The notes beneath the pieces were generated by a model. That model was not told the origin of the DNA. It was given only the letters and a program-made list of their open reading frames with translations, and ran no database searches. Shown one piece after another: positions 23,419-36,213 of a DNA stretch of 64,000 nucleotides (its first letter is position 1; every line of letters starts with the position of its first letter). The position numbers and the translations under genes are program-made. This stretch comes from Taeniopygia guttata (lineage: Eukaryota > Chordata > Aves > Passeriformes > Estrildidae). The DNA lies in the NCBI RefSeq assembly GCF_048771995.1, contig NC_133024.1, forward strand, positions 54,347,001 through 54,411,000. Direction: 5' to 3'.

Positions 23419-26400
23419 AAAGATGCCTGTTTGGGGACTAAGACTGTCTTTGAGTTGTACCACGGACATTGCATCCAGCGTCTTTTCATTTCAAATAAGA
23501 CATGGAGATGAAGAGGAGAAGGGATTGTGTTTATCTTTAAGCATCACACGGTGTCTCACTAGCACACAGCTAGGCATTCTCACAGCCTCCCATGCCAACA
23601 AGCCCCAATATCCCAACACATCACAGAGATCTAGTTGTTTAGGCTTGATTTAACTACTACTTTATCCCATAGCCAGCTTTGGTTTTCTATATTTACTCTA
23701 TTTTAAAGGAAAGAACAGTTACCATCCCAATGTACATTTTATTGCTGGGTTATGGCAAGATCCTGTCAATGAATAACCACAGCTTTTGGAATATGCCAGG
23801 AGGTACTGCTGTGAAATGGTCATGCAGGCAATTGGACAAGAAATACAACAAAAGAGGGAAATTCCAGGATGACAATCAAACTCACTCTGTTTTTATGTTG
23901 TTTATACCAAAGCCCATGGCTCTGCTATTGTTAAGGGTCTTGTCAGCTTTTTCATTATATGTTCTTATTTTCAGGGATTTGTTTGTCACAGTGACTCACC
24001 CCAGGCAAAGCGAAAACATTAGGAGACTAAAATTTGGCCAAAGGCAAAGAGCATTGTTTACAGCTGATAGAGTCACAGTTGGACCAACTCTCTGCTTTAA
24101 CAATGTCAAAAAATAAATGGAGATGTAACCATGTCTTCCTATAAAATCAAACTCCAATAAGATTTGTTTTTTTACAATATCAGACCCTATTAAGAGCTAA
24201 AATGTTGGTGAACAAGATACAATCTAGTCAGAGAAACATGATCAGTCATCCATCAGAGTAATTTTCATTCATCCCCAGTTAAGAATTACAGGGTAGGAGC
24301 AAGTGTACTTTGACATATTTATCCACATGGTCAGATTCTGCCTGCACACATAGGCTGAACTCATCTAAGCATCTATTTCTATGTCTTCTGAAGAAGCAAC
24401 AACATTCTTCAGGTAAAACCAACAGTCCTAAGATGTAAATGGAGATCCAAAAACCCACAAGCTTTGGATAGGGTCACACTTCAGTTCCCATATTATAACT
24501 CATACAAATAAAACCAGAAGGACCCATGAAGCACTCCATATAAAACACGCATGATTCAAGCATTCCCTCTAGGTAGATCTTTAAAAATTTCAAGAATTAT
24601 TATCTTAATTCTCTCATTAAAAGATGAGTAATAAACCATGGATAAAAACAGATGTATGTTTTGCTTAATTTTTAATAACCATTGAAAAAAAATTCAAGAA
24701 AACCTCATATTTTCACTTTTGCAGAGAAACTCTTTCAGTAGTCTCATCATTTGATATATAACTAGAAAATGCAAAAATGTTTCTTGACATAATCAACATT
24801 TTAATCAAGCTTATTCAAAAACAAAAAAGGAGAAATTTAGACATATAAAGAACAAACAGCTTCATAAAAGAGTGCAAATTTTTGAATACCTTGTTAATTT
24901 CAGAGAAATATATGTAAGATTAAAAGTCACAGATAATTAGATTTAAATAGCTTACCAGGATTTCTCTACTTATGTATATACATGGCACTCTTGCCAGCAG
25001 GGACAAGAATGTAACATAGAGCTGGGAGCAAGAAATGTTCAATTTCCAGCTGTGTGCTTACTGCCTGTGTGATCCCAAAGAAGATGTCCTACTGTCCCTC
25101 TAAAGAATGGTATCATGAGATGTTCAGAGACAACAGGCAACAGATTCAGCCTTTTAGAGGAAACAAAAGATAATGCAAGGATAGCTTCTAACATTCAAAG
25201 ACATTCCCCACTTTGCTCTGTAAATTAAGTGACACCATCAACTCTTGGGGGCATGCACAGAATAGTTTAAGCTCTGGAAAGTACATGTCTTTAGTCATCA
25301 TGCACATTAAAAGTATTCACCTGAATATTTTGACTACAGTACATTCCTACAGTATTCACAAAGATAAGCCATCCCAAATCTTTGATAGAGAGTGGCAAAT
25401 GCTCCTGGACAAGGGCAGCAGTATTAAAGCACCAGAGGCATCCTGTTAGATTTGAAACCTGTGCAGTTATTTACAACATCTTTTCCCCACACCTCCAAGT
25501 TCTAAACCTTAAATCTCTAGTTACTGCAAACACTGGGAGGTCTCATGTATGATGCTATAATTTTGGCAGAGCAGCAGGAGACACTATAATTGTCCCAGCA
25601 AAATTCCTTCATTTATGTGTCTGCATCACTGAAGAATTTGCAATTATTTTTAAATATTTGCTGATGTGTCTTTTAAAATATATTTATAGACCTAACATTT
25701 TGTGCAGCCAGAGTCTATTCATTATTGTTTTGTTTGTTACACTTCACTGACACACAATGTCTCTAATGGAAAAGAATCCTGGTACATTTATTGCAACGTG
25801 AATTTTAACAGAGTCCCCAGAAAACAAAGGTACTCTTCTCCAACTGTAAAGAGTCAACATGAGCTGTTGCGTTTCTAGTGGACTACCAGGATAAAATAGA
25901 AATTACAAAGCACATAGGATATATAAACCAAAAAAGTGCTCCAACATCCTTGGATGATACTCATCATTGTACTAAAATTGCCTTCTATTTAATACACAAT
26001 CTTAATACCTCCATTCTCTGAATAATTAGGAATGGTTCTCTAGGCTGCTCCCTCAGCAAGTGAACATGAAACATTTTGATAATTTTACTGTACTTTGCTG
26101 TGCATATTTTCCTTCATCAGGAAAAATTGGAAGTAAATAATACCAGCAGAGCATTAAGAAGGATGAAAAATTCATTCACATGAACTCGCACAATATCCCT
26201 TGGTTAAGAACTTGGCTGAATAGGAGAGTTTCACCAATAATAATTTTCCTCACAGCTGAACAATTCTTCGTATAAGTGGAGATTTTTTAAATTATGATTT
26301 GAAGCCTCCCTCAAGTAATACACAAATACCTTAAGAAGGGTAATTCTTTTTAAATCCCAGAATAAGCCTCAACATTTGCAGTGGGCTGGGGAAAGCAAAA

Positions 26401-27746
26401 AGGCTACACAAAGTTGCTTTATGGAGTAAGAAGCAAGATGCAGCAGCAAGATGGCTTAGAAAAAATTGTTACTGTGATTAAAAAGATGCATTTGAAAACT
26501 TATTTCTGGATACATACAGGCAAATCATAGTAGTGAACTTCTATGGGATAGAATCATGATTTAGAGTCAACAGCCCCAGAAGTCTCTCATCCATCATCTA
26601 ACAGTCAGTAAGACAGGCTCAGGTGATCTCTAAAAGACAAGAGCAAAGATGACCCAAGAACTTCCTTGAAGAAGTGAATTTTTGCATCCAACTAAAAATT
26701 TGAGACTTTTGAAACACTGCAGCTGATGCAGGAAAAAGACAATCATGAGTCCAAAAGTAACCGGGCACATCAGCTAAATTTCAAGGTAAGCTAGTATAAA
26801 GTGCAGTCTGAAAAAATGTAAAGACGTTAAATTGACAATAATTAACACTTTTAAGAGCATCTGTTACAATAATCACAAAAGTTCATTTATAATTAATGAT
26901 TTTTTTCCCAACACATCCTGCCTCATCTAACTCATTTCAGATGAAATGGAGAACTGTAGAAAGCTATTGCATTGCTACACACAAAACAGATCACTAACTC
27001 ACCTTCATACACTTTTCTGTGAGATCACTGAAGCTTTCTAGTAATACTATCCTTCTAAAGCACTTGACTCTCAAGACTCAACAACCACCTGAAATCTCAA
27101 CAGAAAATTAAAAACTGTTCATAAATTAAATTGAACAATGATTTTATTTTAACTTCAAATGAAATTAAAGCAAAACAGCTGAGAAAGAATAAAGCAGTCA
27201 ACTTCAAGTGTAGCTGTGTAGCCACTTTCCCTTTGGAGTACTTCTAAGTATTTGGATTGTACTGAAGGCTTCTATTGAAAATTGAAGAACAATAAAGGGA
27301 ACAATTCCAAAATAACTGCCCTTACAATTCTAAAGCTGTAATCAGTTAAGAAGCAGTGAAGATATTTAGCCAACCTCACTGAGGAATCAAAACAAAATTC
27401 AAAATAAGAGTAATACTAAATTCTGAGGTGATTTAGCACATCAGTTTCTTGATACCAATACTGAGGGCAGTGATTAAAAATACCCATAGAGTGCAGGACT
27501 GAGTCTTGAATGCACACACATACCCATCTCTAAACCCATTTCTTCTGCTGCAGGGGAGCAGCTCTGCAATGCACTGCACTGCAGAGAAGAGACAGCCCTA
27601 GAACTGAGATAGCCATTAAAGAGGAGGATTACTGCAAGTGCTGGGGAGCCCTCCAGTGGGACACAGTTATCATAGCGATTTCTCAGTTTCTCCAGTGCCC
27701 CTGGCTCAAACTTTGAGCGAAGTACATTGATATTTGCCATACAGAT
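23419..27746. other. Intergenic; one unrecognised 88-codon frame at its right end
   Basis: AT-rich. The 145-codon plus frame after the LTR (23679-24116) does not resemble retroviral or host protein. A minus frame at 27740-27474 begins MANINVLRSKFEP right next to the CR1 tail; it is discussed in the findings and is not called as a gene. Confidence 0.7.
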
Positions 27747-28178
27747 GACAGAATCACAGAATGTGCTGAGTTAGAAGGGACCCACAATGACCATCAAGTC
27801 CACCTCCCTAACCTGCACAGCACCATCCCCAAGCATCACACCATGTGCCTGACAGCATTGACCAAATGCTTCTTGTCTCTGTCAAGGCTTGGTCTGTGAC
27901 CATTTCACAGGGAGCTAGTTTCATTGCCCAATCACCCTCTTGGTGAAGAACCATTTACTAATATCCAACATAAACATTTTACTAATATCCAACATAAACG
28001 TTTTACTAATATCCAACTTAAACCTCCCCTGACACATGTGCAGGCCATCAGTCCCTTGGGTCCAGTAAGTGGTCACTCTTCTCACAGAGCAAAGATCAGC
28101 ACCTGCCCCTCCTCTTCCCCTCAAGGAGATTGCAGTCTGCAATGAGGTCTCCTCTCCTTCTCCTCTTCTCCAGGCTGG
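27747..28178 (-). mobile_element. CR1 LINE 3' fragment
   Basis: Read on the plus strand it begins with the reversed CR1 tail (GACAGAATCACAGAATG), then GACCATCAAGTCCACC and TTAAACCTCCCCTGACACA, with CTCTTCTCCAGGCTGGAG at its inner end. It contains a 24-bp tandem expansion not found in the family (separate entry). Confidence 0.9.
27954..28022. repeat. 24-bp tandem repeat, ~2.9 copies, inside CR1
   Basis: The unit TTACTAATATCCAACATAAA plus four bases occurs three times in a row (27954, 27978, 28002). Differences are limited to one base in the spacer and a final CTTAAAC variant. The last copy is the original CR1 segment that normally occurs once, so this is a local expansion. Confidence 0.93.
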
Positions 28179-30605
28179 AGGAGCACAAACTCAGCTTCAA
28201 GTCCTTGGTCTGCCATGGCATTTAGCCAATCACTGTGTGATCTGCTGCAGAGTGAGGCCAGAACACCCACTCTGTGCTGAAGGACAGAGAAGCAGCTGCG
28301 TAGGAGAGTTTTTAAAAATAAATTCACCCAGAGCACAAGACAGGCTGCGTGCGTGTGTAACTATGTAAATACTACAGAAGTTTCAAAGCATAGCCAGCCC
28401 TCCTCTGGTTCATTTCCGAGTCCTCACCTCATTTCTTAATAAATGCTGCTGCATTTCTCAGGAAAGGCCATTAACTGTAATGAGTCAGAACAGCATCAGA
28501 GAAAATAGAACTTTTTTTGTTAGAAGTGCCTGTGGATTAATGCCAACACTGATCAGCGTTGATCAAAGCATGGATCAGCTCTTATCCTTCTGTGTCAGGG
28601 CATTTAATGAAGCCTAAGCTGAGCTCCTAAGCCACAAGGGAAGCCTCCAGAAGAAATACCAAGGGACCATTTCAGTCAGCTGGCATTGCCAGGTAAATTT
28701 ACAGTGTCCATAGCCCAAGGAAGAAGCATTCCTATAAGGATACTTTATCTCAGAGCAAATTTCATATTTCTGACTGCTCAGTCTGTTCCCACGCAATTTA
28801 ATTTTGCTTTATGCTGACTTTGGGAGGGGGATTTGTATCTAAATATCCAAGGACAAACTAGGTCAAAGAAACAGAATCTGAGATAGTTTGCTTTTCAGAT
28901 GTTTGGATGTATGCAGTTTTCCTAAGATTTTATCCTATAAATCCACAGATTTCTGTCTGATCTCCAGGTTCTTTATTCACTTCAGTATATAAACCTTTCC
29001 ACTAGTGTACATCACAAAACTTCTAGTGCTCAGCCCTCATGAAGACAGCCTCTTGATTTCAACATAAAATACAAGCATATTCAAGTGTTAACAGAAGAAA
29101 ACCTCTGTTGTAGTTTAAACTGCATGGTTTACAAAGGAGAAAAGCATGTTAAATTATTCCTTAATGCTATATTCCTAAAATGCAAAAACTATGAAGAAAC
29201 TAGGCCTGTGTCAATTTGCAATTTTTAGCAAAGCACTGAAAATGTTGTTAAATTCTAAGAACAAAGAGGCAGAACATTGGTGGTTCAAAAAGAAGGTAAA
29301 GACTAATTACTAGGAAGTCGGAGGGAAAATATGGTTTTGTTCTGCACTTTAATTATTTTCTATTCAGCAAGAACTAAAAGTGATTGTACTTAAATATTTC
29401 ATTAAGGCTTGAATTTTCAAAGGCTGAAACAAGCTGTTCAGTGCTTAAACGCTCACAATACAGGAAAGATAAAATAGTGTGATCACTGTAATTACAAAGA
29501 AAGAATAAAGAGGCTTTTCTTTCACTGATGTTAAAGTTAACTTGTGAAAAATGAATGGTTACACCAGCATTGTATCAATTTATTAATATTAAAGTAGAAT
29601 ACCTTAAAAATTATATTTCTAAAATTATCTGTTCTAAACTAAACCAAACCCCAAGGAAATTTTTTTCAAAACCCAATTTATAGAGGAAAAAAAGCCTTAC
29701 TTCACTGTATAACACAAAGTTTCTATTTCTTATAACATTCTCACCACATGTCCGCAAACAACATTCCTGCCCATAGCTTTACTTTACAGAATAATTAATA
29801 GCTATTATTGGATGGCTATACTGCATAGCTTCTCACTTTAACAGAAGAGTACTTTAATACATAGAGTAAATACTTCTAATAAAATATTATATTCTAATAG
29901 AAGAGTATAAAAAACAGAAATAAAGGTAAATAAATGCATTTACTAAAAAACAGATCACACTGAATAGTTAATTCATACATTAATCTCACAATAAAAACTG
30001 TCTGATTAATTTTACAGAGTAATTTCTCTGCTTGAGCAGGAAAGGAACTAAGCCCTGTCCTGCTATCAGACCCAGCAGGAAACAAGCATGTACACACACA
30101 TAGACTCTGTGTCCCTGGGGCAAAACCCACCACTGAACTGTGGCTAAAATTAAAAACATTTAACTTCATTATGCTACTGAACACACCTGTCATGTGCATG
30201 TGATCAAGGAAGGGAGATGGGGCATAGACGGGTTTGGGCCTTTAAGGACCAGCCTGGAATTTCAACATCTTTCCTCCCAAAATTCAGCAGGACCTGGTGA
30301 AATCATGTTGTCACATGCTCCTGAATGATATTTTGGCTTTACCTGTTGTGGGGTTTGTACATAGGGCTGCCCTGCCCCTACAAAATGCAATTACCAGAAG
30401 GAAGAAGCTCACCAACACACCTGAGGTTCAGACTGCCCTGCTGCAAACAGAGAACTGCACTCACTGAAACATTTCTCACACCAAGTGGAGAAACAGGGTA
30501 TTAAGTCAGGTACGTATTTAAGTTTTATAAATTATTTACATGAAAAAACATTAAAGTATGAACTTTTTAAAAAATGTTTCTAAAAGCTAATTTAATTTAA
30601 CCAAA

Positions 30606-30858
30606 AGTCACCTTTTTTTTTTTTTTTTTTTTTTGGCAAATAGAACAGTTTTGACAGAATCCATATAATTAAGACTTACATTTGAGGGGTTTGCAGCATC
30701 ATTTTTAAAATGTTTTCCAGCAAAGACAAAAATAATTATGCTTGGTTTTGGTGGCTTCACTTTTATGAAAAAAAAATACCCATCTTTATGTTTCAAAGAA
30801 AACAAAGTATACCACAAACCCCACAATGCCATGTTGAAAAATGAGGAGGCAGTCACCT
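30606..30858 (-). mobile_element. Candidate poly(A)-tailed retrocopy with an 8-bp flanking repeat
   Basis: On the minus strand a ~215-bp segment ends in 22 A (plus-strand T run 30613-30634). The plus-strand word AGTCACCT lies at both edges (30606-30613 and 30851-30858), the arrangement of a target-site duplication around a poly(A)-primed retroposon. No AATAAA precedes the tail, and the 86-codon frame running into the A run is unrecognised. The short repeat could be chance. Confidence 0.3.
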
Positions 30859-31448
30859 GACAAAGCACAGCATTGCTCCTTTATCAGGAAATCTGATCAG
30901 GACTCTTAGAAGGCATTAGCTCACTTGCAGACTGCACAGTTACAGCATATGTTGCCTTAATTCTTCCCTGCTTTATTAATATTAAGATGCAGTCCTGATT
31001 GCAGGAGCATTTGGGAGATGCTGGTGCTTCCACTGGATGAACTGCTGGCTCTCAGAAAGTGCTCTGTGGTAGACAAGATTGTTCCCAGTCTTGAATATGC
31101 CAAGTTTCCAACTTTTATTTGATATACACAGTAATACAACATATGCTACAGTGATTCTGATAACAATTTAATTCCAGATCAGGGTCAGGCAGAAGCAGGA
31201 GAAAGGCTGCAGGGAATCAAATTCTGAGAATGCATGAAGCCATTATTAGGGTTTAACTCATGTGGAAAAAGCTTAGATTTGATCTGTACTCTTATTTTAT
31301 CTGTGACCTGCTCCAGCCTCAAAAGAATAATTTGGTCCAAAGGTTCACTTGGAGTCCTCTCATCTCAAAACCAGCAGCAAAACAAGAAAGAAATGCACAC
31401 CTGAGGGACTGTCAGTTGGTTAAACTGCTTTGGCTATATCCACCTTAG

Positions 31449-31500
31449 TGGAGTGATGGCAATTTACACCAGCTGAGAATCTGCCCTGGTGTGTTTCATT
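31449..31500. repeat. Possible fragment of an ancient amniote repeat
   Basis: GGCAATTTACACCAGCTGAG followed by AATCTGCCCTGG resembles the recurrent TTTACACCAGCTGAGGATCTGG word of an old interspersed repeat seen in birds and reptiles. Only about 40 bp match, from memory. Confidence 0.3.
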
Positions 31501-34075
31501 TACTTTTGAAGACCTTTAAAAAACATACCAAGTTCACGTACTAATTTTCTCCAAACTTTTGAGGTCAACCCTACCTACTTCTGAGCCAGATTCTCTCTGA
31601 ATCAGAATGGGAATAGTACGATTTCTCTGCATAGAAAGAGATCAATTCCTCCTAACTTACAAAGATTTCAATGAACAAAGTGATAATCCCATGTACTGTG
31701 ATGTCTCATAAATAAATATAACAGCAGAATCAGTGCTGTTGCTGGCTATTCCACAGGAGGCTATCATCCCTACTAACAATATATCAATATGCTTAATTAA
31801 GGATTAGAAATCAGAAGAAAGATCAAGTTCGTGACAGGGTTTCAATACAAAGTTCACAAATGCATATTTTCATCCCAGGAGATAAAGAAATTAATCAAAA
31901 GGTAGCAAGCTACATGCCAGGAAAAGCTACTGCAAGAGAAACAATGATATGACCACATTCATCAATTCAAAATCAGCTTAAAAGTAGAAGAAGTCATTCT
32001 AATAGTACATCCAGGGAAACATACTCTCCCATTGAAAGATCAGGAAACAAGAAGGAAAAGAGGATAACAAAAATTACAAACTCAGAAACTTGCACAAATT
32101 CAGTCTCAATGAGACTGACAAATAGTATTCGCTCTATATTGTTAAAATACTTTAAAAGCAAGTTGGAATTTTCAGGAAAAAAATAGGAAATTATCATAGG
32201 TCTAGAGACAATAACTGATTTAGTCAAATGAACCTCCTGAAAAGCTTTCTGTCAAAACAAAATACAATTTTGCATTTTGTATCACCTGTGAAGGGCATTT
32301 TACGGCTTAAATCACATTCTCCTCAGGACAAATAATCATCTGTGTATCAAAGGCAAGAAAAACCTCTCATAGTGACTGAATCTGCTTTAAACTGCAAAAG
32401 ATTCTGGAGAGAGGTAAGAAAAGCCACACATAGCTCCATACCCCATCTGTAGTTCCCCTGGATATGGATTAGCAGGACCTTCTGAATCAAGATCAGTGTC
32501 TTCTAATGGAGTCAACCAAGCTATTTCACCTTCAGCAAATTCCTCCCAAAGCCTATGCCCTTCTGAAGGCCAGGAACCTTCTCCTAGAGTCTAATTCTAG
32601 CTTTACCCATGGAAAAATGAATACATCTGACTCATCTTTTACCATTTGTTTTTAACTCCTGAGTCCTAGCTTTTACCCTGGATATATTTCTACTCTGCTG
32701 TCAGACCTTCTCTTGCTGCCTGAACAAGCCTGTTTCTTTTAACTTGTTCTAAGAGTGATTCTCCATTCCCTGGTCATCCTGTCAGCACTTTCCTGCAAGT
32801 TTTTGGATTTTGAACTAAGTTGAACTCACAGAGTATATATGAGAGTAAATCTGTAGGAGAAAGGAATTGGCTCTGGTCTAAGGGATAAACTTAATGGCAC
32901 CTGTGTGCTCTAGACTATAATTGTTGCTTATAAGGGCAAAATAACACTGGGTTAATAACTTGGCCTCCCCAGTCTCATTGATTTTCCTTGTTTCCTCTCA
33001 AAATGCTTTATTATTAATTGGAAAGAGCATATCACAACAAAATTGGAATGCAGAAACTTATCTGTGCCAAGGAAAAAAACCCCTCTTCCTAACCTCAAGG
33101 ACATTTTGCCATTAGTAAATGCCTCATATAAAACTAAAAATAAATGCGTGGACTCAGCTTACAAGATTTTCTCTCTACAGCTTCTCCCCACTGCCAAACC
33201 ACAAAACCAAGACAAGGGCAAGAAAGCCTTGAGTGCCCTATTTTCTTTTCCCCAAAGGTTATGGTTGCTTACACATTAGGCTATGCTTCAAGAATTTACA
33301 GCATATAGTGATCAACCCATTACTATTTTATTTCCACCTAGTTTCATTTTTAAAAATTATTCCTAGTTTTAAATGGAAACATGTACCAATGCACATAATT
33401 TTATATTTGGTTAGACTGATCCCTGAAGCCTTATAATTTTATTTCTGCAAACACGTATGTGAAATGGCCTCGACTGTTACAAAGTCTTCAGTCTCCTTAT
33501 TTTTCTTGTCTTTTAGAAGATGGAACTAAACTTTGCAGAAAATGACCAGAAGACATGAATCATTCCTGTTGCTAACCTGGGTTCTACTGCTACATAAAAA
33601 ATCTCCATGTGAAAAAGGCAATTTCTAAAGCAGAGGGAAACTATGGCAAGGAGGCATTACTGAATTCTTTGGTATTTTCATAAGCTGAAGGACTGAGCTT
33701 TTTCACTAGTCTCAAGCTGAATCTTCCCTGTTTATTCCTACAAATATGTGACAGTACAGACTAGATTCATCCAGCTGAAAAAAAATTACCATCCTTATCA
33801 GTTCCCTCCCCAGTGAGTTGCAGAAAACAGATGTGGTAGGATAAAGACACTAATTTGCACGTTATTGGCAATGACTAAGGAGATAGGGACCACTTACATC
33901 AACTTTGACAGCCTTACTGTGCTACAGCTCTACACTTAGAAAATGCTGCACACTTATCAGGTAAAGTAATTTGCTGACTGAAATAGGGGCAATACTGCCT
34001 GATAAGGTCAGTTCATAGTCAGCACAGGCATCTTGATTACTTCTTGGTGAGTATCATACACTAATTTAACTTGAA

Positions 34076-34310
34076 AAGGACCTAAGGAGGTCATCTGGAC
34101 TGAGCATGCAACAGGAGAATCTTTACCATTAGATAAAGTAGCTCAGGGCCTTATCCAATTGAGTTCAGAGTGTCTTCAAACATCTTTCACACTCTCTTGA
34201 GGCAACATCTTCCAATATCTAAATGCCTACAATTTTTTTCCCTAATGTCAATTAAATTTTTCTTAATGCAGCTTGTATCCATTGCCCCCCATCCCTTACC
34301 TGTGTACTAC
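34076..34310 (-). mobile_element. Old, diverged CR1-type LINE fragment
   Basis: The plus-strand text AAGGACCTAAGGAGGTCATC, then CAGGGCCTTATCCAATTGAG, TCCCTAATGTCAATTAAA and GCTTGTATCCATTGCC follows the order of reversed CR1 3' sequence with many changes. This is an older layer than the other CR1 copies. Confidence 0.65.
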
Positions 34311-35849
34311 TTGAAGGACACTGGGTCCACTTTGAGTATAGAAGGAAAAAATCCTTCTCCCATTGGATAGCTGAAAACATCTATTTATGAACAGAAAACA
34401 GATGGGGATAAAGCCAAACACCACTATTTCAACAGTTGTGGTAGTTCAGAATACTGACAGATCTCTTATACAAGAACTGAAAAAGACTGGTACAAGCCAT
34501 GAAAAAAACATGTGTTGGTGATTGCCAAGTTAGCAGCAGTAAGATTGACCTTCTCAAGAATGGGAGAATTACCTGTTTAGATAGGAACCCTGATAAAAGT
34601 GTTTCATAACTGGGTTTTCTGGTTTACTCCTGCTACTTTGCTCTATGTCAACTCCAAAATGATATTTCCATTGAATAAGAGGTGGAAAATAATGAAAAAT
34701 ATCTAAATTATTAATTAAACTGTCATGCACATTACTGAGATAAAGCTCATACTCTTCTTTCAGGCAAGTCTTAATGAATTGCTATTTTTTCCCTTGAAGC
34801 AACAGTGATTGGATATTGATTTAGAAAAGGTAAAGGGATGTGATTAAAAAACAAACCACATCAGAATGAAATTATAACAATGTGGAATCTCATTGTATGA
34901 TGAAATTTAATCATATTATAAACACTACAAAGCATGGGAAGAAAAAAGGAAATTGCACTGTTCTTTCAGAGGAAGAAAGGCAGAGGTAGAAAAGTCACCA
35001 TTCATTGTAGAACAGGCAAAATCCATCCCTGGAGCAAGCTACCTGAGCTTTTTCTCAGTCTCCACATGGATTTTATTAAGCCTTCTATTTCATTCTTTCA
35101 AACCTGTCTTTATTTTTCTCTTGCATAAGGGATGCAGGAAAAACTCAATTATGTTTTTTTGTCCAAAACAAGCATTATTCTAAAGCTTCTGCCACACCAA
35201 GAGTGGAGAGATTCAGTGTGTTTTGTGTGGCTTGCATATGACCTCTGCATCCATTTACAGATGGTTGGTTAAGTGCACAAGGACTGTTAATTGTAAAATA
35301 CCATTAACTTATGGTGGTAATTTAGTTTAAAGGAAATATGTAAATTGAGCTGAAGTGACACATGCAAATCTAAAAGAATTTCAATTTCCTATCTGATTTC
35401 AGCTCACCTCTCTTTAATGTCCCCTTCTCCCTCAGGATACCTCAGTATTTCACAAAACATGAGGTTTTATGCCATGTTGCTCCCAGCCCAAAAATAACTC
35501 TGATCTTACAACAGCATCCAGAGTTAACTCTGCCTTACCAGAACACAATTCCACCTTACCCCTACAAAACTTGCAAAATCCACCAATAAATCAATCACTT
35601 CAGAACCTGATATCCCTAAACTCAATCCCAACCCTGACTGTTAAACAATTATACTGGTTGTTGTCCATCCCAGGTATATCAAGACAGGTTATATACCCCT
35701 TCCTCTGAGTAGGTCAAACTTCCAGTCCACCATGGTCCCAACTGACAGCGAGTTCCTCATTTGGATCAGGTCTTTCCTACTCTTCATGCAATAGGTGTGT
35801 TTCTTCCTTCCTTAACCCTACAGAGAAGATTCACACCTTTCCCTACTCA

Positions 35850-35891
<42 letters not shown>

Positions 35892-36080
35892 CACATACAT
35901 CTATATTCTAAAGAAGCTGGAAGTTGTGTCATCTAAACATAAATACAAAGGTGAGGCTTACATTGCTGTGAAGAAAGAAGGTCTGGAGACTGATCTGAAA
36001 CTCTTAAGTTCAAAGTCTCACACCTTCAGTGCACCCAGATGAGCCCATGTACATTTTCCTTCTCCCTGCCCCATTCCTCA
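34311..36080. other. Intergenic, with the A39 run
   Basis: No gene. The C-rich 35460-35850 part has a 79-codon frame with no recognisable similarity. Confidence 0.7.
35851..35889 (+). repeat. Poly(A) run, 39 bases
   Basis: The longest homopolymer in the window. The sequence to its left is C-rich without a recognisable family. The run is followed by GACACATACA, and a GACACATGCA lies at 35357, so it might be the tail of a ~520-bp retroposed segment; the 7-bp match is weak evidence. Confidence 0.95.
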
Positions 36081-36213
36081 AGTGTTCAAGGCCAGGCTGG
36101 ATCAGGCTTTGAGCAACCTGGTCTAGTGGAAGGTGTCCCCACTCATGGCAGGGGGGTTGGATCTAGAGGATCTTTAAGGTCCTTTCCACCCAAACCATTG
36201 TATGATTCTATAC
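36081..36213 (+). mobile_element. CR1 LINE 3' fragment
   Basis: The plus strand reads GTTCAAGGCCAGGCTGGATC, TTTGAGCAACCTGGTCTAG, CCCACTCATGGCAGGGGGG and GTCCTTTCCACCCAAACC, ending TGTATGATTCTAT. It is close to the family pattern and so relatively young. Confidence 0.93.

Larger units (their letters stand above)
28179..34075. other. Intergenic, no gene seen
   Basis: AT-rich apart from a moderately GC 28.2-28.7 kb part that contains three GATCA words within 30 bp (28551-28580). The candidate retrocopy at 30.6 kb is listed separately. Confidence 0.7.

Noticed and set aside
23679..24116. 145-codon plus frame following the ERVL LTR
   Set aside because: It was considered as a remnant of a retroviral gene, but no gag, protease, polymerase or envelope pattern is visible. 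Probably chance in sequence with few stops.
25020..25130. MIR-like words (CCAGCTGTGTGCTTACTGCC, TGTGTGATCCC)
   Set aside because: The similarity to the MIR core is too short and broken, and such SINEs are rare in birds.
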